Origin: an uncultured Paracoccaceae bacterium
GTDB taxonomy: Bacteria; Pseudomonadota; Alphaproteobacteria; Rhodobacterales; Rhodobacteraceae
Direction of reading: 5' to 3'
DNA length: 64,000 nt
Assembly (NCBI GenBank): GCA_947502145.1
Contig: CANMYO010000001.1
Coordinates: forward strand, 310,001 to 374,000
The number at the start of each line of letters is the position of its first letter. Within the stretch, counting starts at the first letter, position 1. The notes under the pieces are model-generated. The model did no database searches. It had not been told where the DNA came from and saw nothing but the letters and a program-made list of their open reading frames with translations. Below, in pieces: positions 33,245 through 41,272 of this stretch. Made by a program: the position numbers and the translations under genes.

Positions 33245-33937
33245 TCAGGTGGGATCGCGCCACATGCCGGGCAAATCGTTCTGATCCGGGCGCGGCTTTG
33301 GCGCCTTGACCAGACCGGCCAATCGCGACAACGGCCCGGTCAACGGCTTAAGCAACGGGTTCTTGTTGACCTCGGCCTTCAGCTTTTCAAACTGCATCAC
33401 ATTGTCGATGCGCCGGTCGATGAAATCATCCGTCGCCTGCCCGTCAGCAGAGCTATCGCCCAGCCAGAACAGCACAACCGATCCGTAGACAGCCGACAGG
33501 ATGCTGCGCTTGGAATACCAGTTGATGTCCTCAGAGGTGTCGCCCAGCGTGGTCCAGATCAGATCAGCCGTGCCCCAGATCAGCTTTGCCCCCTCCGGTG
33601 CCAGATGCGGCAGCGCAAACAGCGCGGTGCCACGGCGCACCACCTCTTTGTCGGTCACGGCGTCAAGGCGCAGCCGGATTGCCGTCGCGACCTTGTCGCG
33701 AAACCGCATACCGGAAAAGTCCGCCGCCTGCATCGCGGCAACCATCGCCGCATCGCCGTGCTGATGAAATGCAATTGCCAGATCCAGCGCCCCGCGCGGG
33801 CACAGGGCGCGTGCCTGATCTGCGCTCAGCCCGGACTCTGCGACTGCGGCGTCAAAGGTCGCCTGCGACCAGCCATCAAAGGCGACATGGACCAGCGCCG
33901 CATCCAGAAGTGTCTGTTTCATTGGGTCAATCTGCAT
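33245..33937 (-). CDS. COQ9 family protein (ubiquinone biosynthesis)
   Basis: KRSILSAVYGSVVLFWLGDSSADGQATDDFIDRRIDNVMQFEK. Confidence 0.9.
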   Translation of the reverse strand: MQIDPMKQTLLDAALVHVAFDGWSQATFDAAVAESGLSADQARALCPRGALDLAIAFHQHGDAAMVAAMQAADFSGMRFRDKVATAIRLRLDAVTDKEVVRRGTALFALPHLAPEGAKLIWGTADLIWTTLGDTSEDINWYSKRSILSAVYGSVVLFWLGDSSADGQATDDFIDRRIDNVMQFEKLKAEVNKNPLLKPLTGPLSRLAGLVKAPKPRPDQNDLPGMWRDPT

Positions 33938-34046
33938 GGGATTCCTCTGCTTTCGCAGCCATACTAGACAACATCGGGCGGCCTTGCTATACGCGCCCTT
34001 CCTGCAACTTATTGCAAATCCAGATTAGAAAGGTGGTGTAAGCCAC

Positions 34047-34253
34047 ATGCAGGTTAGTGTTCGTGATAACAACGTCGATCAGGCGTTGCGTGCTCTGAAG
34101 AAGAAACTTCAGCGCGAAGGTGTGTTTCGTGAAATGAAGCTCAAGCAGCATTTTGAGAAACCCTCCGTGCGCAAGGCGCGCGAAAAGGCCGAAGCAATCC
34201 GTCGTCAGCGCAAGCTGGCACGGAAGAAAGCCCAGCGCGAAGGTTTGCTGTAA
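34047..34253 (+). CDS. rpsU: 30S ribosomal protein S21
   Basis: [53 protein letters not shown]. Confidence 0.98.
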   Translation: MQVSVRDNNVDQALRALKKKLQREGVFREMKLKQHFEKPSVRKAREKAEAIRRQRKLARKKAQREGLL

Positions 34254-34281
34254 AAGCACGCCGTTCGACGAAACGACAAAG

Positions 34282-34313
34282 AACCCCGTCTTGTGCACAA
34301 GGCGGGGTTTTTG
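34282..34313 (+). terminator. Rho-independent terminator downstream of rpsU
   Basis: AACCCCGtCTTGTGCACAAGgCGGGGTTTTTG hairpin followed by a T-run. Confidence 0.88.
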
Positions 34314-34364
34314 TTTGGCTTTTGTGACGAAGACCATCATCCTGCCGCAAATTTGGGGGGACGC

Positions 34365-35285
34365 ATGACGGAACGGCCAGACGACAGCAAACGCAAGTTT
34401 CTGCGGGATATTGCGACCGGCGTGATTGCGACATCGCTGGGGGCTTTGGTCGTCAACAAATTGATTGATGGCGAAGACGTCGTCGAAACACTGGTGATCC
34501 CCAAGCTCACCAAGAACGAGCTGACTGAGCGGATCCAAAATCTGGCGCCAAACCGCTGGGTCCGATTTGATAAAGAGATCTCGCTGCGGCTGGGTCAGGC
34601 CCATCCGGAATATGCCCGCAAGAAAAGTCCTTCGTTCCAAATGGCGGTGGAGCCGTTCCACTTTGCGCAGCTCGATCTGTTGCCCAATGCGCAGATCGGG
34701 CCATGCCTTGACCGGCTTGAGATGACCAGCAACCTGGTGACATTTGGCAGTCCGGCATCAAATCAATGCGTCGCACAGCTGATGGGTCATCACCGCGATC
34801 CTGATGATCCCCTGACGTTGCGACGCATGCCAGACAGCCAACAGGCGATCAACTTTCCGATCAATTTCATGCTGGAAGCAACCAAGGATCGTCTGATCCG
34901 TCGCTCGATGGGGGCAGTCTATCACGAACCACGCTGGGGCGTAGAGGTTGCGGGCGAAGGCATATTCTTTGCAAAATCCGACCAGGGTGAACTGGCCAGC
35001 GATTATCTGGTGATCACGCGCATGCGATTTGATCAGAACTCCGACAACACATTCCTGAATTTCGCAGGCCTGCATGGGCCCGGAACCGCGGCGGTCAAAC
35101 TCTTGTTTGAAAACAATCTGGCGTTTGAAACGCTGGAACGTGCCATCCGCGCACGCACGCAGGATTTTCACCAATCCTGGCAGGCGCTTGTCCCGGTCTC
35201 GCAGGTCAAGAACGTCAACGGGACTCACCGTCCAATGGAAATTGACTACCAGTCGATCATCGTGCGCAATATCCCGTATGGTTAG
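34365..35285 (+). CDS. uncharacterised membrane-anchored protein with GSPxSN and GLHGPGT motifs
   Basis: ATG at 34365 with a GGGGGG-type RBS; KRKFLRDIATGVIATSLGALVV N-terminal anchor; LVTFGSPASNQCVAQLM; DYLVITRMRF...FLNFAGLHGPGTAA. Confidence 0.75.
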   Translation: MTERPDDSKRKFLRDIATGVIATSLGALVVNKLIDGEDVVETLVIPKLTKNELTERIQNLAPNRWVRFDKEISLRLGQAHPEYARKKSPSFQMAVEPFHFAQLDLLPNAQIGPCLDRLEMTSNLVTFGSPASNQCVAQLMGHHRDPDDPLTLRRMPDSQQAINFPINFMLEATKDRLIRRSMGAVYHEPRWGVEVAGEGIFFAKSDQGELASDYLVITRMRFDQNSDNTFLNFAGLHGPGTAAVKLLFENNLAFETLERAIRARTQDFHQSWQALVPVSQVKNVNGTHRPMEIDYQSIIVRNIPYG

Positions 35286-35404
35286 GAACCAGCAGGGTGA
35301 AGGCACAAACATCCCCCGCGTGCCACCGCCATCACTCGCCCCGGCATGCGTTCACCGCCGGGTTGGTGGGCGGGGCGTTTCTGCGCAGCAGAGAGCGGCG
35401 CGCA

Positions 35405-35863
35405 TCAGACCGGCAGGGCGGTGGTCTGGCGGACAGTACGCAAAGCAAAAGAGGATTGCATCTGTGCCACCCCTGGCAGTCTGGCCAGATAGCGGCGGTG
35501 TATGCGGGCAAAATCCTCGGTATCCCCGGCAACAACCTTCAGCAGGTAATCCGCCGTGCCCGCCATCAGATGACATTCCAGCACATCGGGCACCCGCGCG
35601 ACGGCCTTTTCAAAGGCATCCAACACCTCATCGGCCTGCCCTGACAGGGTGATTTCGACAAAAACCGTGGTCGGCCGCCCCATCTTGCGCAGGTCCAACA
35701 GCGCAACGTAGTCGCGAATGTACCCCTCTTTCTCAAGCCGCTGCACCCGCCGGTAACAGGCCGAGGGCGACAGATTGACAATTTCAGACAGGTCCGCGTT
35801 TGAGGTACGGCCGGATTTCTGCAGCACGATCAGGATTCTGCGATCTATCTCGTCAATCTCCAT
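35405..35863 (-). CDS. Lrp/AsnC family transcriptional regulator
   Basis: MEIDEIDRRILIVLQKSGRTSNADLSEIVNLSPSACYRRVQRLEKEGYI; divergent from ald. Confidence 0.95.
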   Translation of the reverse strand: MEIDEIDRRILIVLQKSGRTSNADLSEIVNLSPSACYRRVQRLEKEGYIRDYVALLDLRKMGRPTTVFVEITLSGQADEVLDAFEKAVARVPDVLECHLMAGTADYLLKVVAGDTEDFARIHRRYLARLPGVAQMQSSFALRTVRQTTALPV

Positions 35864-35999
35864 ATTCTGCACGTTCCTTTCGCGGATTGGCCATTTTGCA
35901 CACATTTCACCGTCAAATGTCGTGTTTGACCGTATTTCGCATCATGACTTTGCACAAGCAAGGGCAGATGATCGCAGCATTAAAGGGAGGAATCGCACC

Positions 36000-37124
36000 A
36001 TGCACATCGGTTGTCCAAAAGAGATCAAGCCGCAGGAGTTTCGGGTTGGCATGACGCCCAATGCCGCCCGCGAGGCGGTGCAACACGGCCATCAGGTCAC
36101 GGTTGAATGCGGCGCCGGTGCTGGCGCGGGTTTTCCCGATGAGGACTATCTGGACGCCGGGGCAGAGATTGCAGGGTCGGCAGCAGACATCTTTGCCCGC
36201 GCGGACATGATTGTGAAGGTCAAGGAGCCGCAAGCCGTCGAACGCAAGATGCTGCGTGAAGGGCAGATCCTGTTCACCTATCTGCACCTGGCACCCGATC
36301 CGGAACAGACCCGGGATCTGATCGCTTCGGGCGCAACCTGCATCGCCTATGAAACGGTCACCGATGACCGGGGCGGCCTGCCCCTGCTGGCCCCCATGTC
36401 AGAGGTCGCAGGCCGGCTTGCGCCGCAGGTCGGGGCCTGGACGTTGCAAAAGGCCAATGGCGGCCGGGGTGTGCTCATGGGTGGTGTGCCCGGTGTTGGC
36501 CCGGCCCGGGTCGTTGTGATCGGCGGCGGCGTCGTCGGCACCCATGCCGCCAAGATCGCCGCGGGCATGGGCGCGGATGTGACCGTTCTGGACCGGTCTT
36601 TGCCACGCTTGCGCTATCTCGACGACGTCTTCGGTGCGACGTTCAAGACCTCTTACGCCAGCGCGGGAAATACCTTTGAACTGGCGCAGGCGGCGGACCT
36701 GATCATTGGCGCGGTGCTGATCCCCGGCGCCGCCGCGCCCAAGCTGATCAGCCGGGCGCAATTGTCCGCGCTGAAACCGGGGGCAGCGCTGGTGGATGTG
36801 GCGATTGATCAAGGGGGCTGCTTTGAAACCTCAAAGGCGACAACCCATCAGGACCCGATCTATGACGTCGATGGGATCATGCATTACTGCGTCGCCAATA
36901 TGCCCGGCGCAGTGGCGCGCACGTCAACCATCGCGCTTGGCAATGCCACGATGCCGTTCATGCTGTCACTGGCTGACAAGGGGTGGCGGCAGGCCTGCGA
37001 AGATGATCCGCATCTGCTGAACGGTCTGAACGTGCACGCCGGCGCGCTGACCTATTACGCGGTGGGCAAGGCGCTGGGGATTGATGTGCTTGCCCCGTCG
37101 CTGGCGCTGAAACGAGCCGGCTAG
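36000..37124 (+). CDS. ald: alanine dehydrogenase
   Basis: MHIGCPKEIKPQEFRVGMTPNAAREAVQHGHQVTVE; VVIGGGVVGTHAAKIAAGMGADVTVLD; VDVAIDQGGCFETS. Confidence 0.96.
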   Translation: MHIGCPKEIKPQEFRVGMTPNAAREAVQHGHQVTVECGAGAGAGFPDEDYLDAGAEIAGSAADIFARADMIVKVKEPQAVERKMLREGQILFTYLHLAPDPEQTRDLIASGATCIAYETVTDDRGGLPLLAPMSEVAGRLAPQVGAWTLQKANGGRGVLMGGVPGVGPARVVVIGGGVVGTHAAKIAAGMGADVTVLDRSLPRLRYLDDVFGATFKTSYASAGNTFELAQAADLIIGAVLIPGAAAPKLISRAQLSALKPGAALVDVAIDQGGCFETSKATTHQDPIYDVDGIMHYCVANMPGAVARTSTIALGNATMPFMLSLADKGWRQACEDDPHLLNGLNVHAGALTYYAVGKALGIDVLAPSLALKRAG

Positions 37125-37195
37125 GCGGGCCGCCGGTTGCCAGGGGGCCTGCCAAGGGCAAGGCATAATCCGGGCAAGCCGTTGCGTGATCTCTC

Positions 37196-37213
37196 TCCCA
37201 CCGTACGGTGGGA
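37196..37213. repeat. perfect 18-bp palindrome TCCCACCGTACGGTGGGA
   Basis: Read directly; its 3' end shares GGA with an EcfG-type -35 element. Confidence 0.85.
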
Positions 37214-37235
37214 ACCGATCCGCATCGGCGACGTT
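37211..37235 (+). promoter_or_regulatory. candidate EcfG-type promoter GGAAC-N16-CGTT
   Basis: GGAAC 37211-37215, CGTT 37232-37235, 16-bp spacer, same layout as the nepR promoter. Confidence 0.55.
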
Positions 37236-37271
37236 ATCACAGCACAAAGGCGCCTGTCCCCGTGCCTTGCA

Positions 37272-37319
37272 TGACCGGCGAGGGGTGGCGCGTTCCCCGA
37301 GGCCACCCCTCGCCGGTCA
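37272..37319. terminator. 18-bp perfect inverted repeat (strong hairpin), possible terminator or structured RNA
   Basis: TGACCGGCGAGGGGTGGC / 12-nt loop / GCCACCCCTCGCCGGTCA; no obvious U-tract on either strand. Confidence 0.6.
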
Positions 37320-37389
37320 ATCACCCCGCCCGATTTCGGAACGCCCCCCCCGGACCGTCCCGCGTGCCCCGGTCACCCCCCGGTGCGGA

Positions 37390-38223
37390 TCACGATTTAA
37401 GCGTTTCCGTTGACGCAAAGAACATCGCCTGTGCCACGGCCGAGCGCACCTGATCCTCACCATAGGGTTTGGTGATCAGGAATGCCGGCTCTGGCCGTTC
37501 ACCGGTCAGCAACCTTTCCGGAAAGGCGGTGATAAACACCGTTGGGATTCTGCCAAATTCGGCAAGAAGTTCGTTGACCGCATCTATGCCCGATGAATTA
37601 TCCGCGAGTTGGATATCAGCAAGGATCAGATCAGGGCGGTCGGCATGGCCCATCTTGGTGGCCCCTTCATGGGTGCGCGCCACACCGATCACCGCATGGC
37701 CCATTTCGGTGACCAGCGATTCAATATCCATCGCAATGATCGCCTCATCCTCGATGATCAGAATACGCCCGGCGGTGGCCGCGTCCATTTCCCGATGCGC
37801 CACATCCAGAAGGGTGACGATCTGGTCCTGCGACAGGGACATGATCTGCGCCACCTCCTCTGCGCGAAACCCCTCAATTGTGCTCAGCAGCAGCGCCTCG
37901 CGGCTGTCGGGTGTCAGACGCGCAAGATGCTTTTGCGCCGTCTTTTCAAGACCTTCCGGCAGGACCTGCATAACGTCCAGATCGGTTCCCTTCCAGATCG
38001 CCTGCAGCGCCTTGTAAAGCGCGATCTTGGCGGGAAGCTGTGAATCAAACCGCGTGCGATCCTTTAAGATCGCCTCGAGCGTTGCCGCCGCATAAGCATC
38101 CCCGCGGGCCTGCGACCCGGTCAGGGCGCGCGCATATCGGCGCAGATAAGGCAGGAATGTCGCTATGGAGGCCGCAATATCAACCGTGCTCGAAGATGTG
38201 GCCATGGTCGTATTTCCTGACAT
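37390..38223 (-). CDS. phyR: PhyR-type response regulator (sigma-like domain + receiver), general stress response
   Basis: Sigma-factor-like N-terminus (FLPYLRRYARALTGSQARGDAYAAATLEAIL...SREALLLSTIEGFRAEEVAQIMSLSQDQIVTLLDVAHREM) fused to receiver (LIIEDEAIIAMDIESLV, LILADIQLADNSSGIDAV, TAFPERLL...LITKPY); divergent from nepR. Confidence 0.96.
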   Translation of the reverse strand: MSGNTTMATSSSTVDIAASIATFLPYLRRYARALTGSQARGDAYAAATLEAILKDRTRFDSQLPAKIALYKALQAIWKGTDLDVMQVLPEGLEKTAQKHLARLTPDSREALLLSTIEGFRAEEVAQIMSLSQDQIVTLLDVAHREMDAATAGRILIIEDEAIIAMDIESLVTEMGHAVIGVARTHEGATKMGHADRPDLILADIQLADNSSGIDAVNELLAEFGRIPTVFITAFPERLLTGERPEPAFLITKPYGEDQVRSAVAQAMFFASTETLKS

Positions 38224-38238
38224 ATTTTATTGTTGTCT

Positions 38239-38263
38239 GGAACCAAACGCGGCGCGGGGCGTT
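38239..38263 (+). promoter_or_regulatory. EcfG-type promoter for nepR-ecfG (GGAAC-N16-CGTT)
   Basis: GGAAC 38239-38243; CGTT 38260-38263. Confidence 0.8.
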
Positions 38264-38271
38264 TTGGTTCC
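38246..38271 (-). promoter_or_regulatory. EcfG-type promoter for phyR (GGAAC-N17-CGTT on minus strand)
   Basis: Minus-strand GGAAC at 38271-38267 and CGTT at 38249-38246. Confidence 0.78.
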
Positions 38272-38310
38272 ATGAAAGTGTGTATCTAGCTCATAGATCG
38301 GTAAAACATA

Positions 38311-38475
38311 ATGTCGACAGACGGACCAAGCCAAAAGGCGCGTGCATTGATCGACGCCAACCTCCGACGGGTGTTCCAGGAACACACGGAAGAAGAGCTG
38401 CCAGACCGCTTTAAACAGCTGCTTGAACAGCTCAAGAACGCTGAGGACAGCGGATCAGACGAGGCTTCATCATGA
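38311..38475 (+). CDS. nepR: NepR-type anti-sigma factor (54 aa)
   Basis: MSTDGPSQKARALIDANLRRVFQEHTEEELPDRFKQLLEQLKNAEDSGSDEASS; NepR core LR..(Y/F)....ELPDRF..LL..L; stop overlaps ecfG ATG; shorter than the ORF-track cut-off. Confidence 0.93.
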   Translation: MSTDGPSQKARALIDANLRRVFQEHTEEELPDRFKQLLEQLKNAEDSGSDEASS

Positions 38476-39029
38476 CCAAGCCCGACCCGCGCGACGCGAT
38501 CATCGAACATCTTCCGGCGCTGCGTGCCTTTGCCGTCAGCCTGACCCGTAACACCGCCTCGGCGGATGACATCGTGCAGGACACGATCGTCAAAGCCTGG
38601 AGCAACTTTGACAAGTTCAAGACCGGGACCAATCTGCGCGCCTGGTTGTTCACGATCCTGCGCAATACGTTCTACTCCAGCCGCCGAAAGGTCGCCCGAG
38701 AGGTGGCCGACGTGGATGGAATCCATGCCCAGCGCATGGCCGAAAAGCCAGCCCACGACGGGCGTCTGCAATTTGCCGACTTCAAGGCGGCGTTTGCGCA
38801 ATTGCCCGTGGAACAACGCGAAACGCTGATGTTGGTCGGCGCTTCGGGGTTTTCCTACGAAGAAGCCGCCGAAATGTGTGGCGTGGCCGTTGGCACGATC
38901 AAAAGCCGCGCCAACCGCGGGCGGCTGCGCTTGGCCGAATTGATGCACCTGGACGAAGAGGGACCCGTGGAACTGACCGACAAGGCAACCGCTGCCATAA
39001 TATCGACCAACGGCTGGAACGCGATGTGA
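38472..39029 (+). CDS. ecfG: EcfG-family RNA polymerase sigma factor (general stress response)
   Basis: HLPALRAFAVSLTRNTASADDIVQDTIVKAWSNFDKFKTGTNLRAWLFTILRNTFYSSRRK; QLPVEQRETLMLVGASGFSYEEAAEMCGVAVGTIKSRANRGRLRL. Confidence 0.96.
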   Translation: MTKPDPRDAIIEHLPALRAFAVSLTRNTASADDIVQDTIVKAWSNFDKFKTGTNLRAWLFTILRNTFYSSRRKVAREVADVDGIHAQRMAEKPAHDGRLQFADFKAAFAQLPVEQRETLMLVGASGFSYEEAAEMCGVAVGTIKSRANRGRLRLAELMHLDEEGPVELTDKATAAIISTNGWNAM

Positions 39030-39937
39030 TGCAGGTTGGCCCAATCCGACAGGCGCGCAGACTGCGCGGCCACCTCAGTCAGCGGATGATCGTGCTGATC
39101 GCGCTTTTTGTAGCCGTGGTGCCGGTGGCGTTGATCGCCCTTGCCAGTGGTGCTGCGCCAACCGCGCTGATTGCCGTGGCCGGGCTAAGCATGGCGGCAG
39201 CGGCGCTGACCCTGCGCGCCGCGATCACTGGAACCGACCCCGATCAGCGCGCAGATCACGCTGCCGGGTCCGCAGCCACGGCCGCAGCGCGGGCGATGCG
39301 CGACCGCAATATCCTGCTCAAGGATGTGCACCACCGCATCAAGAATAACCTGCAGCTGATTTCGTCGATCATGAACATGCAGATCCGCAACGCGAAAGAG
39401 CGTGAGACCCGCCGTGTGCTGGGTCGCGTCCGCGACCGTGTGCTGGGCCTCGCCACGGTGCATCACGCACTTTATGGCAATGATGATATCGGGCGCACCA
39501 ATGCGCGCAGCCTGCTTGATGATCTTTGCGCCAAAATGTTCGAATCGACCACGGCACCGGCCGGCCTGAAGATGCAGCAGGATTTTGACGACCTGCACAT
39601 GCTGCCTGATCAGGCCGTGCCGCTGGCGCTGCTGACGGGCGAACTTTTGACCAATGCCCTGAACTACGCAATTGCCCAGCCCGACCGCGAAAACCGGATC
39701 AACCTTGAATTCAAGGTTCAGAAAGACGGGCAGGCCCGACTGCGCTGCAAGAACACGATTGACAGCCCGGATGACATTGCCGCGATGCAACAGGATGTCG
39801 GGTTTGGCCGTAAACTGGTGCAGGCGTTTTCCGCCCAGCTTGACGCCGAACCGGTGGTGGTGATCACCGAACGCAGCTACTGCGTCGACGTTGCATTCAA
39901 TGTGGCCAGGGCGACGCCCGGACCCGCTGACTTTTAG
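39029..39937 (+). CDS. HisKA_2/HWE-like sensor histidine kinase of the GSR locus, no obvious sensor domain
   Basis: N-terminal TM pair; LLKDVHHRIKNNLQLISSIMNMQIR dimerisation/phospho-acceptor; LLTGELLTNALNYA N-box; starts at ATG overlapping the ecfG stop. Confidence 0.88.
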   Translation: MQVGPIRQARRLRGHLSQRMIVLIALFVAVVPVALIALASGAAPTALIAVAGLSMAAAALTLRAAITGTDPDQRADHAAGSAATAAARAMRDRNILLKDVHHRIKNNLQLISSIMNMQIRNAKERETRRVLGRVRDRVLGLATVHHALYGNDDIGRTNARSLLDDLCAKMFESTTAPAGLKMQQDFDDLHMLPDQAVPLALLTGELLTNALNYAIAQPDRENRINLEFKVQKDGQARLRCKNTIDSPDDIAAMQQDVGFGRKLVQAFSAQLDAEPVVVITERSYCVDVAFNVARATPGPADF

Positions 39938-39949
39938 ACACCAGACAGA

Positions 39950-39979
39950 ACAAAGGCGCACCGGACGGCGCGCCTTTGT
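39950..39979. terminator. Rho-independent-type hairpin between convergent kinase and mscL genes
   Basis: ACAAAGGCGC-N10-GCGCCTTTGT. Confidence 0.7.
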
Positions 39980-39994
39980 CAGATTTTCGCGGTG

Positions 39995-40423
39995 TTACTT
40001 CGCAAGCGCGTCGCGAATTTCCTTCAGCAGATCCAGCTCGGTTGGGCCGGCGTCTTCTTCGGGGGCCGCCTCTTGGGGACCTTCTGCCGCGGCTTTGACC
40101 TTGTTGACGTAGCGCACCAGCATGAACACGACAAATGCGATGATCAGAAAGTTGATGATCGCCATGATGAAGGCACCATAGGCAAAGATCGAGGCTCCGG
40201 CCTCGCGTGCGGCCTCAAGCGATGCACCCTCGGGCACGTCACCTGACAGCACGGCATAGTTGTTGGTGAAATCGACACCGCCCGATACAAGCCCGATAAT
40301 CGGGTTGATCAGATCACCAACCAGTGATGTCACAATCGCCGTGAATGCGGCACCGATAATGATACCAACAGCCATGTCCATGACATTGCCCTTGGCGATG
40401 AAATCTTTGAATTCGTTGATCAT
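39995..40423 (-). CDS. mscL: large-conductance mechanosensitive channel
   Basis: [46 protein letters not shown]. Confidence 0.97.
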   Translation of the reverse strand: MINEFKDFIAKGNVMDMAVGIIIGAAFTAIVTSLVGDLINPIIGLVSGGVDFTNNYAVLSGDVPEGASLEAAREAGASIFAYGAFIMAIINFLIIAFVVFMLVRYVNKVKAAAEGPQEAAPEEDAGPTELDLLKEIRDALAK

Positions 40424-40573
40424 TTTTGTCCCCAGTAGATCTTGTTGCCCTGCACAGGCTGTCCAAGTCTGCGCAGATGCACACAGGGATAGCTCAATTC
40501 ATCCACATGCCAAGGGGTTTTCTTTCCGGTCTTTCCCCCCACGTACAGTGTCACCCTGCCAAAAGGATAGAAA

Positions 40574-41272
40574 ATGGCCGATCTTTCTGCATTCCCGATA
40601 ACCAAACGGTGGCCCGCCAAGGACCCCGATGTCATCCAGCTTTACGCCTATCCGACGCCCAACGGGATCAAGGTGTCCATCGCGCTGGAAGAAATGGGCC
40701 TCGCCTATGAACCACACCTTGTCACGCTGTCGGACAGCGACGTGCGCAGCCCCGAATTCCTGTCCCTGAACCCCAACAACAAAATCCCCGCAATCATTGA
40801 CCCCAATGGCCCCGAAGGGCCCATCGGCATATTCGAAAGCGGCGCGATCCTGATCTATCTTGCTGAAAAGTCGGGAAAACTCCTCGGCTCCAATGGGGCG
40901 GAACGGGCCCATATCATCCAATGGTTGATGTTCCAGATGGGCGGCGTTGGCCCGATGTTCGGGCAGATGGGCTTTTTCCACAAACTCGCGGGGAAGGACA
41001 TCGCAGACCCCCGCCCCAAGCAGCGCTACGTTGACGAAGCAAAGCGGCTTTTGGCGGTCATTGACGGGCAATTGGAAGGCCGCGACTGGATTGCCGGGGG
41101 CTATTCCATTGCCGATATCGCGCTTGCCCCCTGGATCGATGCGCTGGAGTTTTACGGCACAAAGCCGCTGGTCGGTTACGAGTCCCTGAAAAACGTGCCA
41201 GCCTATGTCGACCGCTTTTTCGCCCGTCCCGCGGTGCAAAAGGCCCGGCGTATCCCCAACCCGGACGGTTAA
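40574..41272 (+). CDS. glutathione S-transferase family protein (Nu-class/YghU-like)
   Basis: IQLYAYPTPNGIKVSIALEEMGLAYEPHLV, PNNKIPAIIDPNGP, FESGAILIYLAEK. Confidence 0.93.
   Translation: MADLSAFPITKRWPAKDPDVIQLYAYPTPNGIKVSIALEEMGLAYEPHLVTLSDSDVRSPEFLSLNPNNKIPAIIDPNGPEGPIGIFESGAILIYLAEKSGKLLGSNGAERAHIIQWLMFQMGGVGPMFGQMGFFHKLAGKDIADPRPKQRYVDEAKRLLAVIDGQLEGRDWIAGGYSIADIALAPWIDALEFYGTKPLVGYESLKNVPAYVDRFFARPAVQKARRIPNPDG

Noticed and set aside
37338-37362. Further GGAAC (GGAACGCCCCCCCCGGACCGTCC) downstream of the ald-phyR hairpin
   Set aside because: No CGTT/GTT at 16-18 bp spacing, so not counted as an EcfG promoter.
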